DNA from: Ligula intestinalis | Lineage: Eukaryota > Platyhelminthes > Cestoda > Diphyllobothriidea > Diphyllobothriidae | DNA: 64,000 nucleotides | Direction of reading: 5' to 3' | Assembly (NCBI GenBank): GCA_036362985.1 | Contig: JAYGXS010000007.1 | Location: 18,939,482 to 19,003,481 of the forward strand | Shown here: one piece after another, positions 21,369 to 31,842 of the stretch | How positions within the stretch are numbered: position 1 is the first letter of the stretch | Layout of the letters: each line of letters opens with the position of its first letter | Notes under the pieces: model-generated | What the model was told of the DNA's origin: nothing | Seen by the model: only the letters and a program-made list of their open reading frames with translations | Database searches by the model: none | Made by a program: the position numbers and the translations under genes

Positions 21369-21438
21369 AGCGTTATCTGTTAGAGTGTTAGCTTCCGGTA
21401 AAGACTTCTAAAATGCAGGTTCAAATCCCACCAAACGC
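21369..21438 (+). repeat. tRNA-like module (SINE or tRNA pseudogene)
   Basis: GCGTT at the 5' end pairs with AACGC at the 3' end. The B-box GGTTCAAATCC is good and the A-box weak. The T-stem is only partly paired, so it is not a functional tRNA. Confidence 0.45.
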
Positions 21439-21664
21439 CTCAAGTTTTTCACAATTGGGTCAACTCAGGCTAGGAAATTTTAGGCGTGTAAGTGTTCATT
21501 CCTTCTTTCAACAGAATGTTCGGCCGATATTTCTTAAGTAATCAATGTTGCCGTCGTGAGTGCAAAATTTCTCCTTAATGATGTGGGATCAGAGCAGGTT
21601 ATTAAATTGATATTAATTAAGCACAGATAATCAGAACCTACAGGAGTTGACAGTAAAGAAAGAC

Positions 21665-21684
21665 CGGGCGGGCGGGCGGGCGGG
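21665..21684 (+). repeat. (GGGC)n with G-quadruplex potential
   Basis: Five GGG runs separated by single C bases, about 490 bp upstream of the TMEM216-like start codon (that gene is on the minus strand, so these G-runs are on its non-template complement). Confidence 0.7.
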
Positions 21685-22263
21685 TGCTCGGTGCAGGCCG
21701 ATATCTGCGGGGGTGGAAGAACTCAGGCTGCCTTCAAATACATTCGTAGCCTGTTAATGATCATGCCCACACCATCAGCTCCAGACAGAATATTTCGTGC
21801 ATAATATTAAAGTGAATCCAATCTACTGAATGTTGCTGTAGAGTGGTGTACGAAATATAATATCACTACAGTGTTAGCCACCACATCCGGCGGCTATGAA
21901 ACCCGACATATTCTCAGCCATTAGCAGAGTTTAGAAGCAGTGAGTCAGGTTTGCGTATCCACCCATAATATATGTGAAACTTAGGTGATACAGTGTCCGA
22001 TGACAATATCAAAACAAAAATGAATAAGTGATCTTCGCCTACCAACCTCTATGCTGTTCAAATCAAAGGGTCTATTGACGCTTCACATGAATCGAAAGTA
22101 GGAGAATTTGTCTGGAATACTCTCTCAGCTTCTGAAAATCTTTTTCGCCTATCTTTGTGATGCCATCTGATGCTGAATTCTTAGGACGCTACTAGGAGCA
22201 TTATAATGATTTGTGGTCAATGACAGCACCTTGTTTTCTTCTTCATCATCTTTAAGTGATGAT

Positions 22264-22312
22264 GTCCTCTGGCCTCGTTGAATTCACTAGCACAAGGACG
22301 AGGCCAGAGGAC
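22264..22312. repeat. 15-bp perfect inverted repeat with 19-bp loop
   Basis: GTCCTCTGGCCTCGT at 22264-22278 is perfectly complementary to 22298-22312. It could form a hairpin; there is no other context. Confidence 0.7.
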
Positions 22313-23150
22313 GGGGATTTCAACCCTTTAAGCTTCTACTCCTGAGAATATTTTCGCAGCGCTCGCCCCCGTTTTCCCATTTTAATCACCCATTTGATTT
22401 TTTTTAATCAAAGAAGACGCAACAGAACGGTAATTGATACTTTTTTGAAAAAAAAAGATTTAAAAAATTTGCACAGTAAATTTATTTTACCCTTGGCCCC
22501 TGATAGCCCCGCCGGCCCCGGCATTTCGACGGGGACAGGCGGGGCTGGTGCAGGCAGGGATGTTATCGTGCGTATGCGTGTTTTTATAACAATACACATA
22601 TGTATCGTTATAATCAATTAGATATTACGCTTATCATTATCTTATTGACGCCTCTGTTCCCAATACCTATCAGCAATTTGTCTGTTATTTTTTATTACTA
22701 TCAATATTATCTTAAAATAGAGCCACGATTGTTTTTGATTCTTAAAATCTTTAAGCATAATATAATAGCCTCAGATATATCAGCCCTCTACAGCTGTAGA
22801 TGCCCATAAACCTAGAGGATTTCGTTGATAAAATCCGTTATAATGAAAAGTATGCTTAAAATATTGCCCAAACGAGACAGTTCTAAAAGCTGTAGGTCGT
22901 TGCCATAACAATCTAAATGTTCAAGGTTGAGGGTCGGAAGTTCACAATAGTCTAGGCTTAGACTAAACTGCTTGTGAAGCATATCGTGAGTTCGCCGTAG
23001 GCACTGTAGTAGCCAACGAAACCGATAAATTCGAAGTCATGTAGGGGCTTTATCACTACAAATATACAAAACGTCTTAGCAAATACGCAATGGAAAACTT
23101 TCAAGGGTAGACTAACTGCTAATAAGGGATTTACTAGACTATTCTAGTGG

Positions 23151-23250
23151 NNNNNNNNNNNNNNNNNNNNNNNNNNNNNNNNNNNNNNNNNNNNNNNNNN
23201 NNNNNNNNNNNNNNNNNNNNNNNNNNNNNNNNNNNNNNNNNNNNNNNNNN
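23151..23250. other. Assembly gap (100 N)
   Basis: Exactly 100 N, the usual placeholder for unknown length. The right flank is the repeat that also borders the second gap. Confidence 0.99.
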
Positions 23251-23676
23251 TTAAATAGCATAGTAAAATACTCTGCCTGAAAGGTGCTGCAAAGGTTGAT
23301 ACGAGAGGGATTAAGTCCATGACAGCAGATTATGAACCATCCATCTTCTGTATATAGCTATGGAAAGCTGAAAATACTCTTTATATTTACACGGTTTAAA
23401 ATAGGTATAAATTACTTCAACAATAGGATGAAATTGCATAAACATATTAAGGACTTAGGAGGCAAGATAGCTAGCAGCTTGCAACTACAAATACTGGTGA
23501 AGAGAGCGGAACCTATCTTAAGTGCTCTGAAAGGATATTGTCCGCATAACGCAAATATTTTGGAAGAAAATGTGGAATATAATATGCCATTGTAGGCCCG
23601 TCGCCTCACCTTGTACTCACTTCCGGTTACCACCTCACGCGGCGTGTTCTGAGCATTTCCTGTTTACTCACCTACA
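23251..23676 (+). repeat. Interspersed repeat, inverted copy of 38844-39210 plus 43067-43127
   Basis: Nearly identical on the opposite strand to two pieces that flank the CACTA-like element: 23312-23676 matches 38844-39210 and 23251-23311 matches 43067-43127. It contains an open frame (23332-23595) of 87 codons whose lysine-rich part includes MKLHKHIKDLGGKIASSLQL. This could be the 5' part or ORF1 of the LINE at 34.9-38.8 kb, since that LINE joins the other copy at the position where this copy's homology ends. Confidence 0.75.
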
Positions 23677-23684
23677 TTTCTTGC

Positions 23685-23775
23685 ATAATAAAACCTCACC
23701 GGTTTCTGTTATTTTTGCCCTTCAACGGCACCATTGTCTGGTGATCATCCCTGGGCTCAGGATCAATAAACGATG
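23685..23775 (+). repeat. Short dispersed repeat, second copy at about 43290-43400 (-)
   Basis: TTTTGCCCTTCAACGGCACC followed by TGGTGATCA recurs in inverted form near 43310-43350 with one or two changes. AATAAA lies at the end. The identity is unknown. Confidence 0.5.
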
Positions 23776-23789
23776 AGTTAAACGCGAGA

Positions 23790-25285
23790 TTCCATGCGAC
23801 TCTCCCGACTCGAATCGACGAAAGAAGATCCCAGCGTTAACGAAACCATACTTCGGAAAATCAATTTCCTGGCTTCTGCTATCAAGGATCGTCGAGGGTC
23901 TACTCAGTCGTATCGTTCACATTTTTCATTGTCCTTATTATACAGTTTTTTTCAACTTTTGACACTAGGGTAGCGCGGTAGATCAGTTACTAAAAATTAG
24001 CTCTGTCCAAGGAAGTTATTTGTGCCTTCCCTAATACGTTTTTATAAATTTTGAAGGCTTAGGCAATACACCATAGTAAATGCCATCTATTTTTATGGCA
24101 TGTATTCAGATTGTTACTTCCCTTTTGAGTTTTGCTTGCTTTTTCTTGCTAATTGGCCATCACATAATGCAATTCATATTCTGAGCATCCTAGCGGCTTA
24201 CCTTGATAAATATTTTTAAACCTTACGTGATTATATATCATACCGACTGAAGGAAACTTTTGTTAGATCGGTCACAGTCTCAGTTTTACTCCGTCTAATA
24301 CTCTGCGGCATCTGGACCACTCTCCGTTTAGCAGTCATCGTGACGTCAGTTATCCTCTCTAAATACAATTGCGATCTGGGAAAAGTAACTCAGTAATATA
24401 TAAAGAGAGCCTTCAGAACACCACAAATTAGAGGTACCAAATCCACTGAAATCATTTTTCAGGGTGTGGGAGTTTTTCGGCTCTTATCCCACCGTCAGCT
24501 CTCATCTTGAGAACAGCTGTGCTTACTCGAGTAAGCAGATTTGCAGCCCGCAACCAAATCCCGATTTTATCAAAGAGAATGGACCCCAAAAGCATCCGCG
24601 GTATTTGTGTTAGAGTTTTTACCTGAATCCCCTGGAACAACCGTCACCATTATTAGCAATCAGAAGTTTTTTGGACTGCCACCTTGATCCATAGCATATA
24701 TGTATTAAGACAATGCCCGCAAATAGGCATTAAATACAACGATCATTATTTCTATTATTAAAAGCATCGATTAATCAAATGATGGAGAACCGCCTGGGGT
24801 TCAACAACTATGACAAGGTGTTCAAACCATTAAATACCTACTCCACAGATGCTGTGACGCCATCATCGCCAAAATGCCTTAAAAGGAACTTTGACAGATT
24901 TATTTTCGAAAACGATTCGAATCTAATTTCACTCTTAAACTCTCGCCCAACTTTTCATATGCAACAGTTCACTTTAAACTCTGGCAGCCCGTGGAGTTTC
25001 TCTATACAATGCATACAATCTTATGTTGCAAGTAGCTTACTCAAATGCTTATGCCTAATTACCTGAATAAACTGAAGTTAAATGTACGGTACCACAAACT
25101 TGCACACGGGATTTAACATTGATCAAATTCAATGACGCTGGTCTTCACGATGCACATGACGTTTACTATATTTCTTTTTTCGGCCTAATAAAGCACAATG
25201 AAATAATAATCACTGTTTTACTTCGAATCCGTGGTGATACGAAAATTTTAAATCAGGAAAGTTTCTGCTGATATTTTCATTTTAC
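23790..25285. other. Stretch without identifiable gene
   Basis: AT-rich, with no conserved reading frame. The last 500 bp may be decayed upstream parts of the plus-strand RT fragment that follows. Confidence 0.5.
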
Positions 25286-25287
25286 GC

Positions 25288-25675
25288 TTGAAAACTCGTC
25301 CATTTTTTAAATTCGGCTTACGGCCATCTTTAGGTCTAACTTGCAACGCATACAATAAACTGGGACGTATTATCAATAAAAATTCAATGAGATTCCTGGT
25401 AAAGAACAAAATAGTATGCTATGGTCAGTACGGCTTTCGTCCATGGCGCCTATGCCTCACGAGTGCTCTTTAATCGCGTGAGAATTGGGCAAGGCTACAG
25501 ATATGGGCTATCCTATTGATGTTCCATTTGTCGACTTCAAGAAGACCTTCGACCATGTACGCCACAGGCTATTTTTACAAAAGATTTGGGCCGCGAAAAT
25601 TCAAGGAAAAATTATTAAACCTACCAGCGGTTTCTTGTCTCTCAGAGACCAGAGGGTCGTTAAGTCACTTTAAGT
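25288..25675 (+). pseudogene. Reverse-transcriptase fragment (CR1-like), degenerate
   Basis: Two frames together spell an RT fingers/palm piece: KLGRIINKNSMRFLVKNKIV, YGQYGFRP (usually QHGFRPGRS) and VPFVDFKKTFDHVRHRLF, corresponding to RT motifs 2-3. A frameshift lies near 25480. It abuts tail-to-tail the 3' end of the minus-strand LINE. Confidence 0.7.
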
Positions 25676-25792
25676 CACTTTATTAAGGGAAGAAGGCTTT
25701 TGCCATTAAGCTCCCTATTTATAACCAAAATCGCATAATAGGTCCACCGTAACAATTGTGCATAATAAAAATGTACAACTGTAGGCATAACA

Positions 25793-28000
25793 TCAGCGAT
25801 AAGGGTGAGCCAGTTGCAAGGTGCTGCTACTGGCACTTTGTTCATTATATCTGCCACCGTTTCTCAGCAAATGAAAATCAAGTTTGTGTTTAAAAATGTC
25901 AACAGTATCTGAGAGAACCGCATCTTCCGGGAGTTCATTCCACGCTCCAATGACCCTCTGGGAGAAGGCGCTTCGTCGAACGTCGATACGGGCCGGTTTC
26001 CTCTGTAGTTTAAAAGGATGACCTCGCAGATGGTCAGTCCGAGCCAATTCGAAGAAATCATCAAATTCTAGGGCGTAGTCTTGGCCTCTAACAATACGGT
26101 TGGTTTGTATGAGGTCCCCGCGGAGTTGCCTATAATTGAGAGGAAAAAGATCAAGTTCGGTCAGTCTGTCTTCATAAGGCAGATGACCAAGATTCTTGAC
26201 CATCTTTGTAGCCCTCGCCTGCACTCGTTCCAGGTGCAGGTAATCTTTCTTGAACCACGGACGCCAGGCCTGGACAGCATACTCCAAGTGGGACCGAACA
26301 AACGCTCCGTAGGTTTTCCTGAAGAGCTCCTTATCAATGTTGATGAATCCCCATCTAATCGCAAACAGCACCTGTGTCGCGCGTTTACATGCCTTTACAC
26401 ACTGAGTAGATGGTTTAAGTGAGGAATTTATTAGAACACCGAGATCCGTTTGTTCGTTCACATTTGAAAGCGGGTGCCCATCGAGGAGTTATTGAAAGGA
26501 ATCGTTCTCCTCATCAGTTCTTCTAGTTCGGAGTCTTAAAACCACACACTTACTTATGTTGAAGTTCCAGAGCCAACGAGCAGACCAGCAGCTAAGTCGA
26601 TTAAGACTCTCTCGAAGCGCCTTCCTATCGGCGTCAGACCTGATGGCTCTCCAGAGTTTGACGTCGTCGGAAAACATGATAGCGCTGCAACCCAGGTCGT
26701 TGAAACAGTCGTTGATATAGATAAGGAAGAGCAGTGGCCCTAACACAGCCTTGGGGAACACCACTCAGCACAGATTTAGGGTTTGACTTTGAGTCACCGA
26801 TGCACACAGTTTGCGATCGCCCTGTGAGAAAATCTTTGATCCATGCCAGCAGGTTTCCTCTTATGCCAACTTCTGACACTTTATACATTAGACGCTTATG
26901 TGGGACACTGTTGAATGCCTTCTTGGAGTCCGTATAGATGACGTCAACCTTAGCATCTTCATCTAGTGCGTGGGTCCACTGCTCAGTGGAGAGTAGAAGG
27001 CCGGAAAGGCAACAATGGTTCTTTCTGAAGCCGTGTTGGAGCCCTGACAGTAGGTTTTTCACCTCCAAGAACTCCATTGTCGTCTTCTTAATTATCGTTT
27101 CCATCACCTTACAGAAAATGCAAGTTAGGCTGACGGGCCGGTAATTGTTGACCTTCGTTAGGGCTCCGCCCTTGTATATCGGGTAAATATTTGCCATCTT
27201 CCATTTGGATGGCAGTTTTCATAGTTCAAATGAAGAACGACAGATATGTGCTAGGGGCTCTGAGAGTTCGCTTGCCAATTCTTTCAAGAACTTGGCTGGT
27301 ATATTGTCTGGACCGGATGACTTTGCTTCTTTGAGGCTCTGCAGCTCCCTCTCAACTACAAATGTTGGAAATAGTAGAGAATGAAGTGCCGAACCGGTGT
27401 TTGCAACAGCACTGTTGGCATTATCAAAATGAAGCTCGGTTTCCCTTGTGATACCGAGGCAAAGAACCGGCTACAGTACTCGGCTTTCTCGTCATTCTCA
27501 ACGACTTCTCCGCCATCATCATTCTTAAGTACTGCGACAGGATCCTTGTTTTTTAATCTACTGTTAATATAGCGGAATGGAATTTTGGGCTTTTCTTCGG
27601 CCTGTTGGAGGATTCTTGATTCATAGTTTTTCCTGGCCTGGCGAATTGGTTTTTTTACTGCATTTCTTTGGCGTCGGAATTCCTCGAGGTGAACTGGCGA
27701 CCCAGTTTTCCTGAATAACTTCCATTTCCTATTATTCTTCTTTAGCTGCCTGTTAAGGTCTCTCGTCAACCAGGCAGGACGACTAGTCGTCTTGTGTACC
27801 TTCACTAAACAAAAGCGTTTAATCAGATCTAATGCAACCCTCTTGCATGATCTCCAATCCTCCTCCGGATCCCCCTTGAGTAGGCAGTCCCAATTCACGG
27901 ACGATAGTGCATAATTCATTGAATTGAGATCTGCCTTCCATATGTTTGGCTGGTCATCCGTTTTCCTCAGCTGTTGTGTATGGAGGGAGTAATCCCACAT
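25793..28000 (-). pseudogene. LINE ORF2, linker, reverse transcriptase and C-terminus (CR1 type)
   Basis: RT motifs: NNYRPVSLTC, GFRKNHCC, DSKKAFNSVPHKRL, SGVPQG (27197-26634 frame), then GPLLFLIYINDC and IMFSDDVKLWR (26764-26489 frame), in which FSDD is the catalytic box. The tail WGFINIDKELFRKTY, HLEYAVQAWRPWFKKDYLHL and ATKMVKNLGHLPYEDRLTEL is characteristic of CR1-clade elements. Confidence 0.85.
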
Positions 28001-28953
28001 TAGCGGAGCGGAGCACTTGAATGCACTTCATCTATGAAGGATGAATCCTTCGTGAAAATGAGATCCAAACAAGTTTCCCGCTGGTTTTCTCGAAATCTGG
28101 TTATGCCCTTAACGTTCTGAACTAGAGATAGGTCAAGCGTGAGATCTATTAATTTGGAACTAAAGGAAGTTGACGCCGCCTCCACTGTCAGGTTGTTCCA
28201 TTCAATTGCAGGGACGTTGAAGTCACCAACGATGAGAACCTCCTGGTTGCCAGCAGCTTCTTTCACCAGACTAAGGAGCGAGTCGTCGGCTCCACTCAAA
28301 ATGGTTGGTGGCCGGTAAACGGCCAGGAATTCTAGGTTCTGTGAATTCGCCTTCTTGATCTTTAACCAGATGGACTCATACTCCAGGGCTACAGTGTGTT
28401 TTCTTTCTACAACAGAGATTTCAGTTCTGACATACACGACAACCCCACCTCCTTGTCGGTTTTGGCGGTCTTTGCGGAAAAGCTGGTATGCTGGAATCGA
28501 AATCTCCGAATCTGCTATTTCTGTTTTTAGCCATGCTTCCGCTATGGCAACTACATCAGGTTTCCGCTCCGAAAGTACTGCCTTGAGTTCATCAATTTTT
28601 GAGGGAAGACTTTGGGCATTAGTGAAAAGAAAGCTCAATTTAGACTTATTCACCACTTTATTCAGGCGGTTGCCTCTTGCGTGAGATTGCATGTAGGGAG
28701 CTGTCGGTGCTGATGGAGACGGACTGTTGTCCATCCCTACTAGGCTGTTAGTGTTATCGGCTTTCTCCAGAGGAGTGACCTCGGGACATGGACAATCTCC
28801 CCGTTCAGAATTCGAAGATTGCTCTCGCCAAGTTCGCATCTCCTGTGGAGTTCTACTTTTAGCAATCTCCATTTTTCCCGCTCCACGGGGGAAAAATCCC
28901 GCTGAAAAAGCCGTCGGGTGTGAGTATCTAAGTATTGGTTTCCTGCTTAACAA
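28000..28953 (-). pseudogene. LINE ORF2, apurinic endonuclease domain
   Basis: EEP-family nicking endonuclease of non-LTR elements. Visible motifs: FLFTNAQSLPSKIDELK, AEAWLKTEI, GGGVVVYVR, AVYRPP, VGDFNVP and CLDLIFT. A frameshift near 28000 separates it from the linker. Confidence 0.85.
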
Positions 28954-28956
28954 TAG

Positions 28957-29635
28957 CTAGACCTCAGCCTCACTCTTCAGAACAACCTTCAACGGTCTTG
29001 GTTGGCGTTGTTCATCGTTTGATTCTGTTATACGGCCCATTCGGAATGCCTTTAGAACTTCGACTTTCTCCTCACCCTTTAGGAGGAATTTCAGATATTC
29101 TTTAAGTAACTTCCTGTCCTCTTCTAATCTTGATTTCGGGGTATCGGAAGTACCTTCTGGCATGCCTTTTATGACTATGCAGTCTATACGAGTGGCAGTC
29201 ACCTGCTGCTTCTCTAGGGTTTGTTAGGACAGATTCGCTTCGAGGTTCAGCGCTCCTGTTCGTTTTGGTCTGCGAAGGTGCCCTTTTTGTCTGGCTCGTG
29301 CTCAAGCTCGGCCAACGTATATTAGCAGTTGGGCTTGGTTGGCCTTTTTTGGGAGCCCAAGAGCGCTTCTTCGTTCTCTGAGAAGCCAGTGGGTCGACCG
29401 TTTCCCCTGTCCATGGCAGACTACCAACTCCGTCAAGCACCCTGGCTGCCGGATCATTTTTGTGCGTAGACACTTCGGCGAGGGATTTTGTTGCTCCGTA
29501 CGTTAGGTTTCCTCGCTCAAGTTCACGCATCGCCGGTTTCTCCTCACGAGGGAGAAATAGAAAATAACTTTTCAGCTCCTCTATCTCCACTCTAAGACTA
29601 TTAACCACCTTCTTAAGGTTTGTCAATTTGTTCAA
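28957..29635 (-). pseudogene. LINE ORF1 (nucleic-acid chaperone-like), frameshifted
   Basis: Starts MNKLTNLKKVVNSLRVEIEE (coiled coil). After a frameshift near 29205 it continues in another frame as ATRIDCIVIKGMPEG, EEDRKLLKEYLKFLL and ALRMGR-like KAFRMGRI, typical of LINE ORF1 RNA-binding regions. An in-frame TAG at 28957-28959 follows; the same frame then runs on into the endonuclease. Confidence 0.65.
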
Positions 29636-29777
29636 AAGGGTAAAATGTGATACGGAGGCTTCATCTTCATGAGTTTCATCCCTTAAACTTTTACGACTTT
29701 TAGTTCGCTTGGCAGGAGGAGATTTCGAAGAACTTCAAGATCGAGTTTCTGTAGTTTTTAAAGGAATTTGGAAACTA

Positions 29778-30310
29778 CCGCCGCGTCCCGTGATGGCGAA
29801 GAGAGGTAGGCGCTCGATTTCTACGCGGGGGTACAGGGTTTGAATCCGGGCGGTGGTGTGACTTTCTTTCCTTGTGGTGATGATCTCGGGATTTTGAATG
29901 CAGGCACTGGCGAAAATTCCTTCTCGTCTTCCAAAGCTGTATCGCGCATAGTTTCAATTTTTTTCTGTCACCATCTTTTCACAACAGACCGTTAATGAAT
30001 CAAATCATAAAGTGTATTGCTTTTTGACGGTTAATAACCGATTTTGATAACTGTCATCCTGTGTCTTCGTGGTGGAGTTGATAAGACGCTCAACTTGGTG
30101 TTCGTAAATTGAGTCTACTGAACTCGAGAGGCTTTTAGCCCTTTTAGCGAGGGTGATTTTGTCGCATCAATCTTGCGACTTCTGCCCTCGAAATTAGAAC
30201 TAGGGCTTTTAAAGGAAACTAAATTAGAGCCTACAGTTGACGCCGGTGGTGTGGTGGTAGCGACTGATACCGGCTAACTACAGGTTTTGGGTTCGAGTCC
30301 CTCTTGCGCT
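29778..30310 (+). repeat. Cluster of tRNA-like modules (SINE-like)
   Basis: Two modules have Pol III-type B-boxes, GGTTTGAATCC (29837-29847) and GGTTCGAGTCC (30290-30300). The second also has an A-box-like TGGTGGTAGCG about 40 bp upstream. A weaker third module lies near 30070-30130. They sit just beyond the 5' end of the CR1-like element. Confidence 0.55.
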
Positions 30311-30675
30311 GCTTCTTTTACAAGCTGATCTACATGGTTATTTTGTCTCCCATAATAGATCAGACTGACGATAAACGATATTAAAGCTCTATACAATATG
30401 TTTAAAGCGTTCAACTGTATGAAAAAGGTTATTGAAACGACTCAGCCGTTTGTAGAGGGCTTGAATCCGAGAGAATCGTTGACAGAAGGCAGTGACGGAG
30501 ATGATGCTCATTTTGACTAATGTCCTGTCGTGTCTTCTGAGGCTGGAGTTATTGCAAAAGTGAATCCAATAGCTAAAAGCGAAAGTACGCCAGAGGGCTA
30601 GGTGAACCGAAATCCCGAAAATAATATTTCCCACGAAGGACGAGAAATTTAAACCGCAATTTTAAGCGCGCGCTG

Positions 30676-30978
30676 TTGTTGGAAATGAACAAAATTAGAA
30701 AATTTTGTACCTCAAGGCTTTGTTTTGGGCCCACTTTTCTTCTTATCTACGTAAACCACTGCCCCAGTTTCTTAGATTGCGCAGCTGTCATGTTTGCGCA
30801 TGACATAAATTATGGGCTGAAGTTATGTGCGCTGCTGACGCAAAGAAGTAACAATAGAATATTGATAAACGGATTACCTGGACGTTTACATTGCTTCCTA
30901 TCGTTAATTTATCTAAGAATGTGGACCTACACAGTAGCCCTGATCGAAAAACGTCGCAGAAACATGGTAATATTATTT
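30676..30978 (+). pseudogene. Degenerate CR1-type RT fragment
   Basis: FGPTFLLIYVNHCPSFLDCA and AVMFAHDINYGL resemble the GPxLFLIYVNDLP and IMFADDIKLW motifs, but the catalytic DD has become HD. The LTR element starting at 30979 interrupts it. Confidence 0.7.
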
Positions 30979-31574
30979 CCAGCTGAACAAGTTTGAAATT
31001 CTCCACATCCCTACTCCTACAAGTCTCCCGTCCAAAAATGATTGTTTATCGACTTCCGAGGGCTATCATTCCCCCCTGGACTGCTGTCTACCCATGACTG
31101 AATACTGCCCTCCCCCGGTCTCGGCCCTTGGTTGACACTCTCACATTACGACCAGTTTGACTACAGTGTCGACCCACACGTTGGTTTTCCCCTTATAACC
31201 CAGTGCCAGCGGCCGATCCGAGACCTACTCGTCAAGTCACCCCACCACAACTGCCTGTCAAGCGCTTGCATCCCCCCTTTGCCGACAAAAAATTGTCTCT
31301 GTTCGCGTCTGTCCACCCACCCCACCCTTGGACTAGTGCATTCAGACCAATAAGAGCCCCCAGGAACCGACTCCTGGGATCCTATAAAACCGGACCCATA
31401 CCCCTTTGACGGATTCCCTTTGCTCTTGACGTGGAATATCCATTGTTAAGGTTTGTGTATTTATTTTGTACTATTTTCTCTTAATAGTACCGCACCACAC
31501 AGATAGTTGTTTTCACTAGTTTTGGCGTACGCGTAACTGCTGGATACAGTTGGAGACGTAAAGGGACGAAACAG
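30979..31574 (+). repeat. 5' LTR
   Basis: 596 bp, from CCAGCTGAACAAGTTTGAAA to GGGACGAAACAG. TATAAAA at 31383-31389 is the probable promoter box, with the transcript start some 30 bp later. The terminal dinucleotides are not the canonical TG/CA, so the edges may be off by a few bases. Confidence 0.8.
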
Positions 31575-31604
31575 TTCTTAACACGGATTGGCCGTGCTAC
31601 CTGG

Positions 31605-31695
31605 GTATTTCGTCTGACAAACCAGTACTCAACATCGATACGAGTATTTGGCCGGACAAGCCAGTGCTCAGCAGGAGTCTCGCATTTGGCTGGAA
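31605..31695 (+). repeat. ~41-bp tandem repeat in the LTR element leader
   Basis: The unit GTATTT(C/G)GYCNGACAANCC followed by AGT(A/G)CTCA is repeated twice, with a partial third copy (GCATTTGGCTGG). Confidence 0.5.
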
Positions 31696-31842
31696 TGAAA
31701 GTATTTGACAGTACTTAAGCACAGATGCGGAATTGTCGGATCGATAGTGCTGAACAGGATACAGAGTACGTTGGCCAGATTGGCCATACCCAAGATCTGC
31801 AACTTTGGCCAGATTGGCAAACCAGGGGACCGGCACATTTGA

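Larger units (their letters stand above)
25660..29640 (-). mobile_element. CR1-like non-LTR retrotransposon, near full length but broken
   Basis: Minus-strand order: ORF1 (29635-28957, coiled coil then a basic region), endonuclease (28953-28000), linker (28000-27356), RT (27197-26489) and CR1-type C-terminus (26461-25793). The 3' end carries a short direct repeat of AAGTGACTTA at about 25660-25682, as in CR1 elements that end in short tandem repeats. There are frameshifts near 29205, 28000, 27200 and 26760, and stops at 28957 and about 26487. The copy is therefore inactive. Confidence 0.85.
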
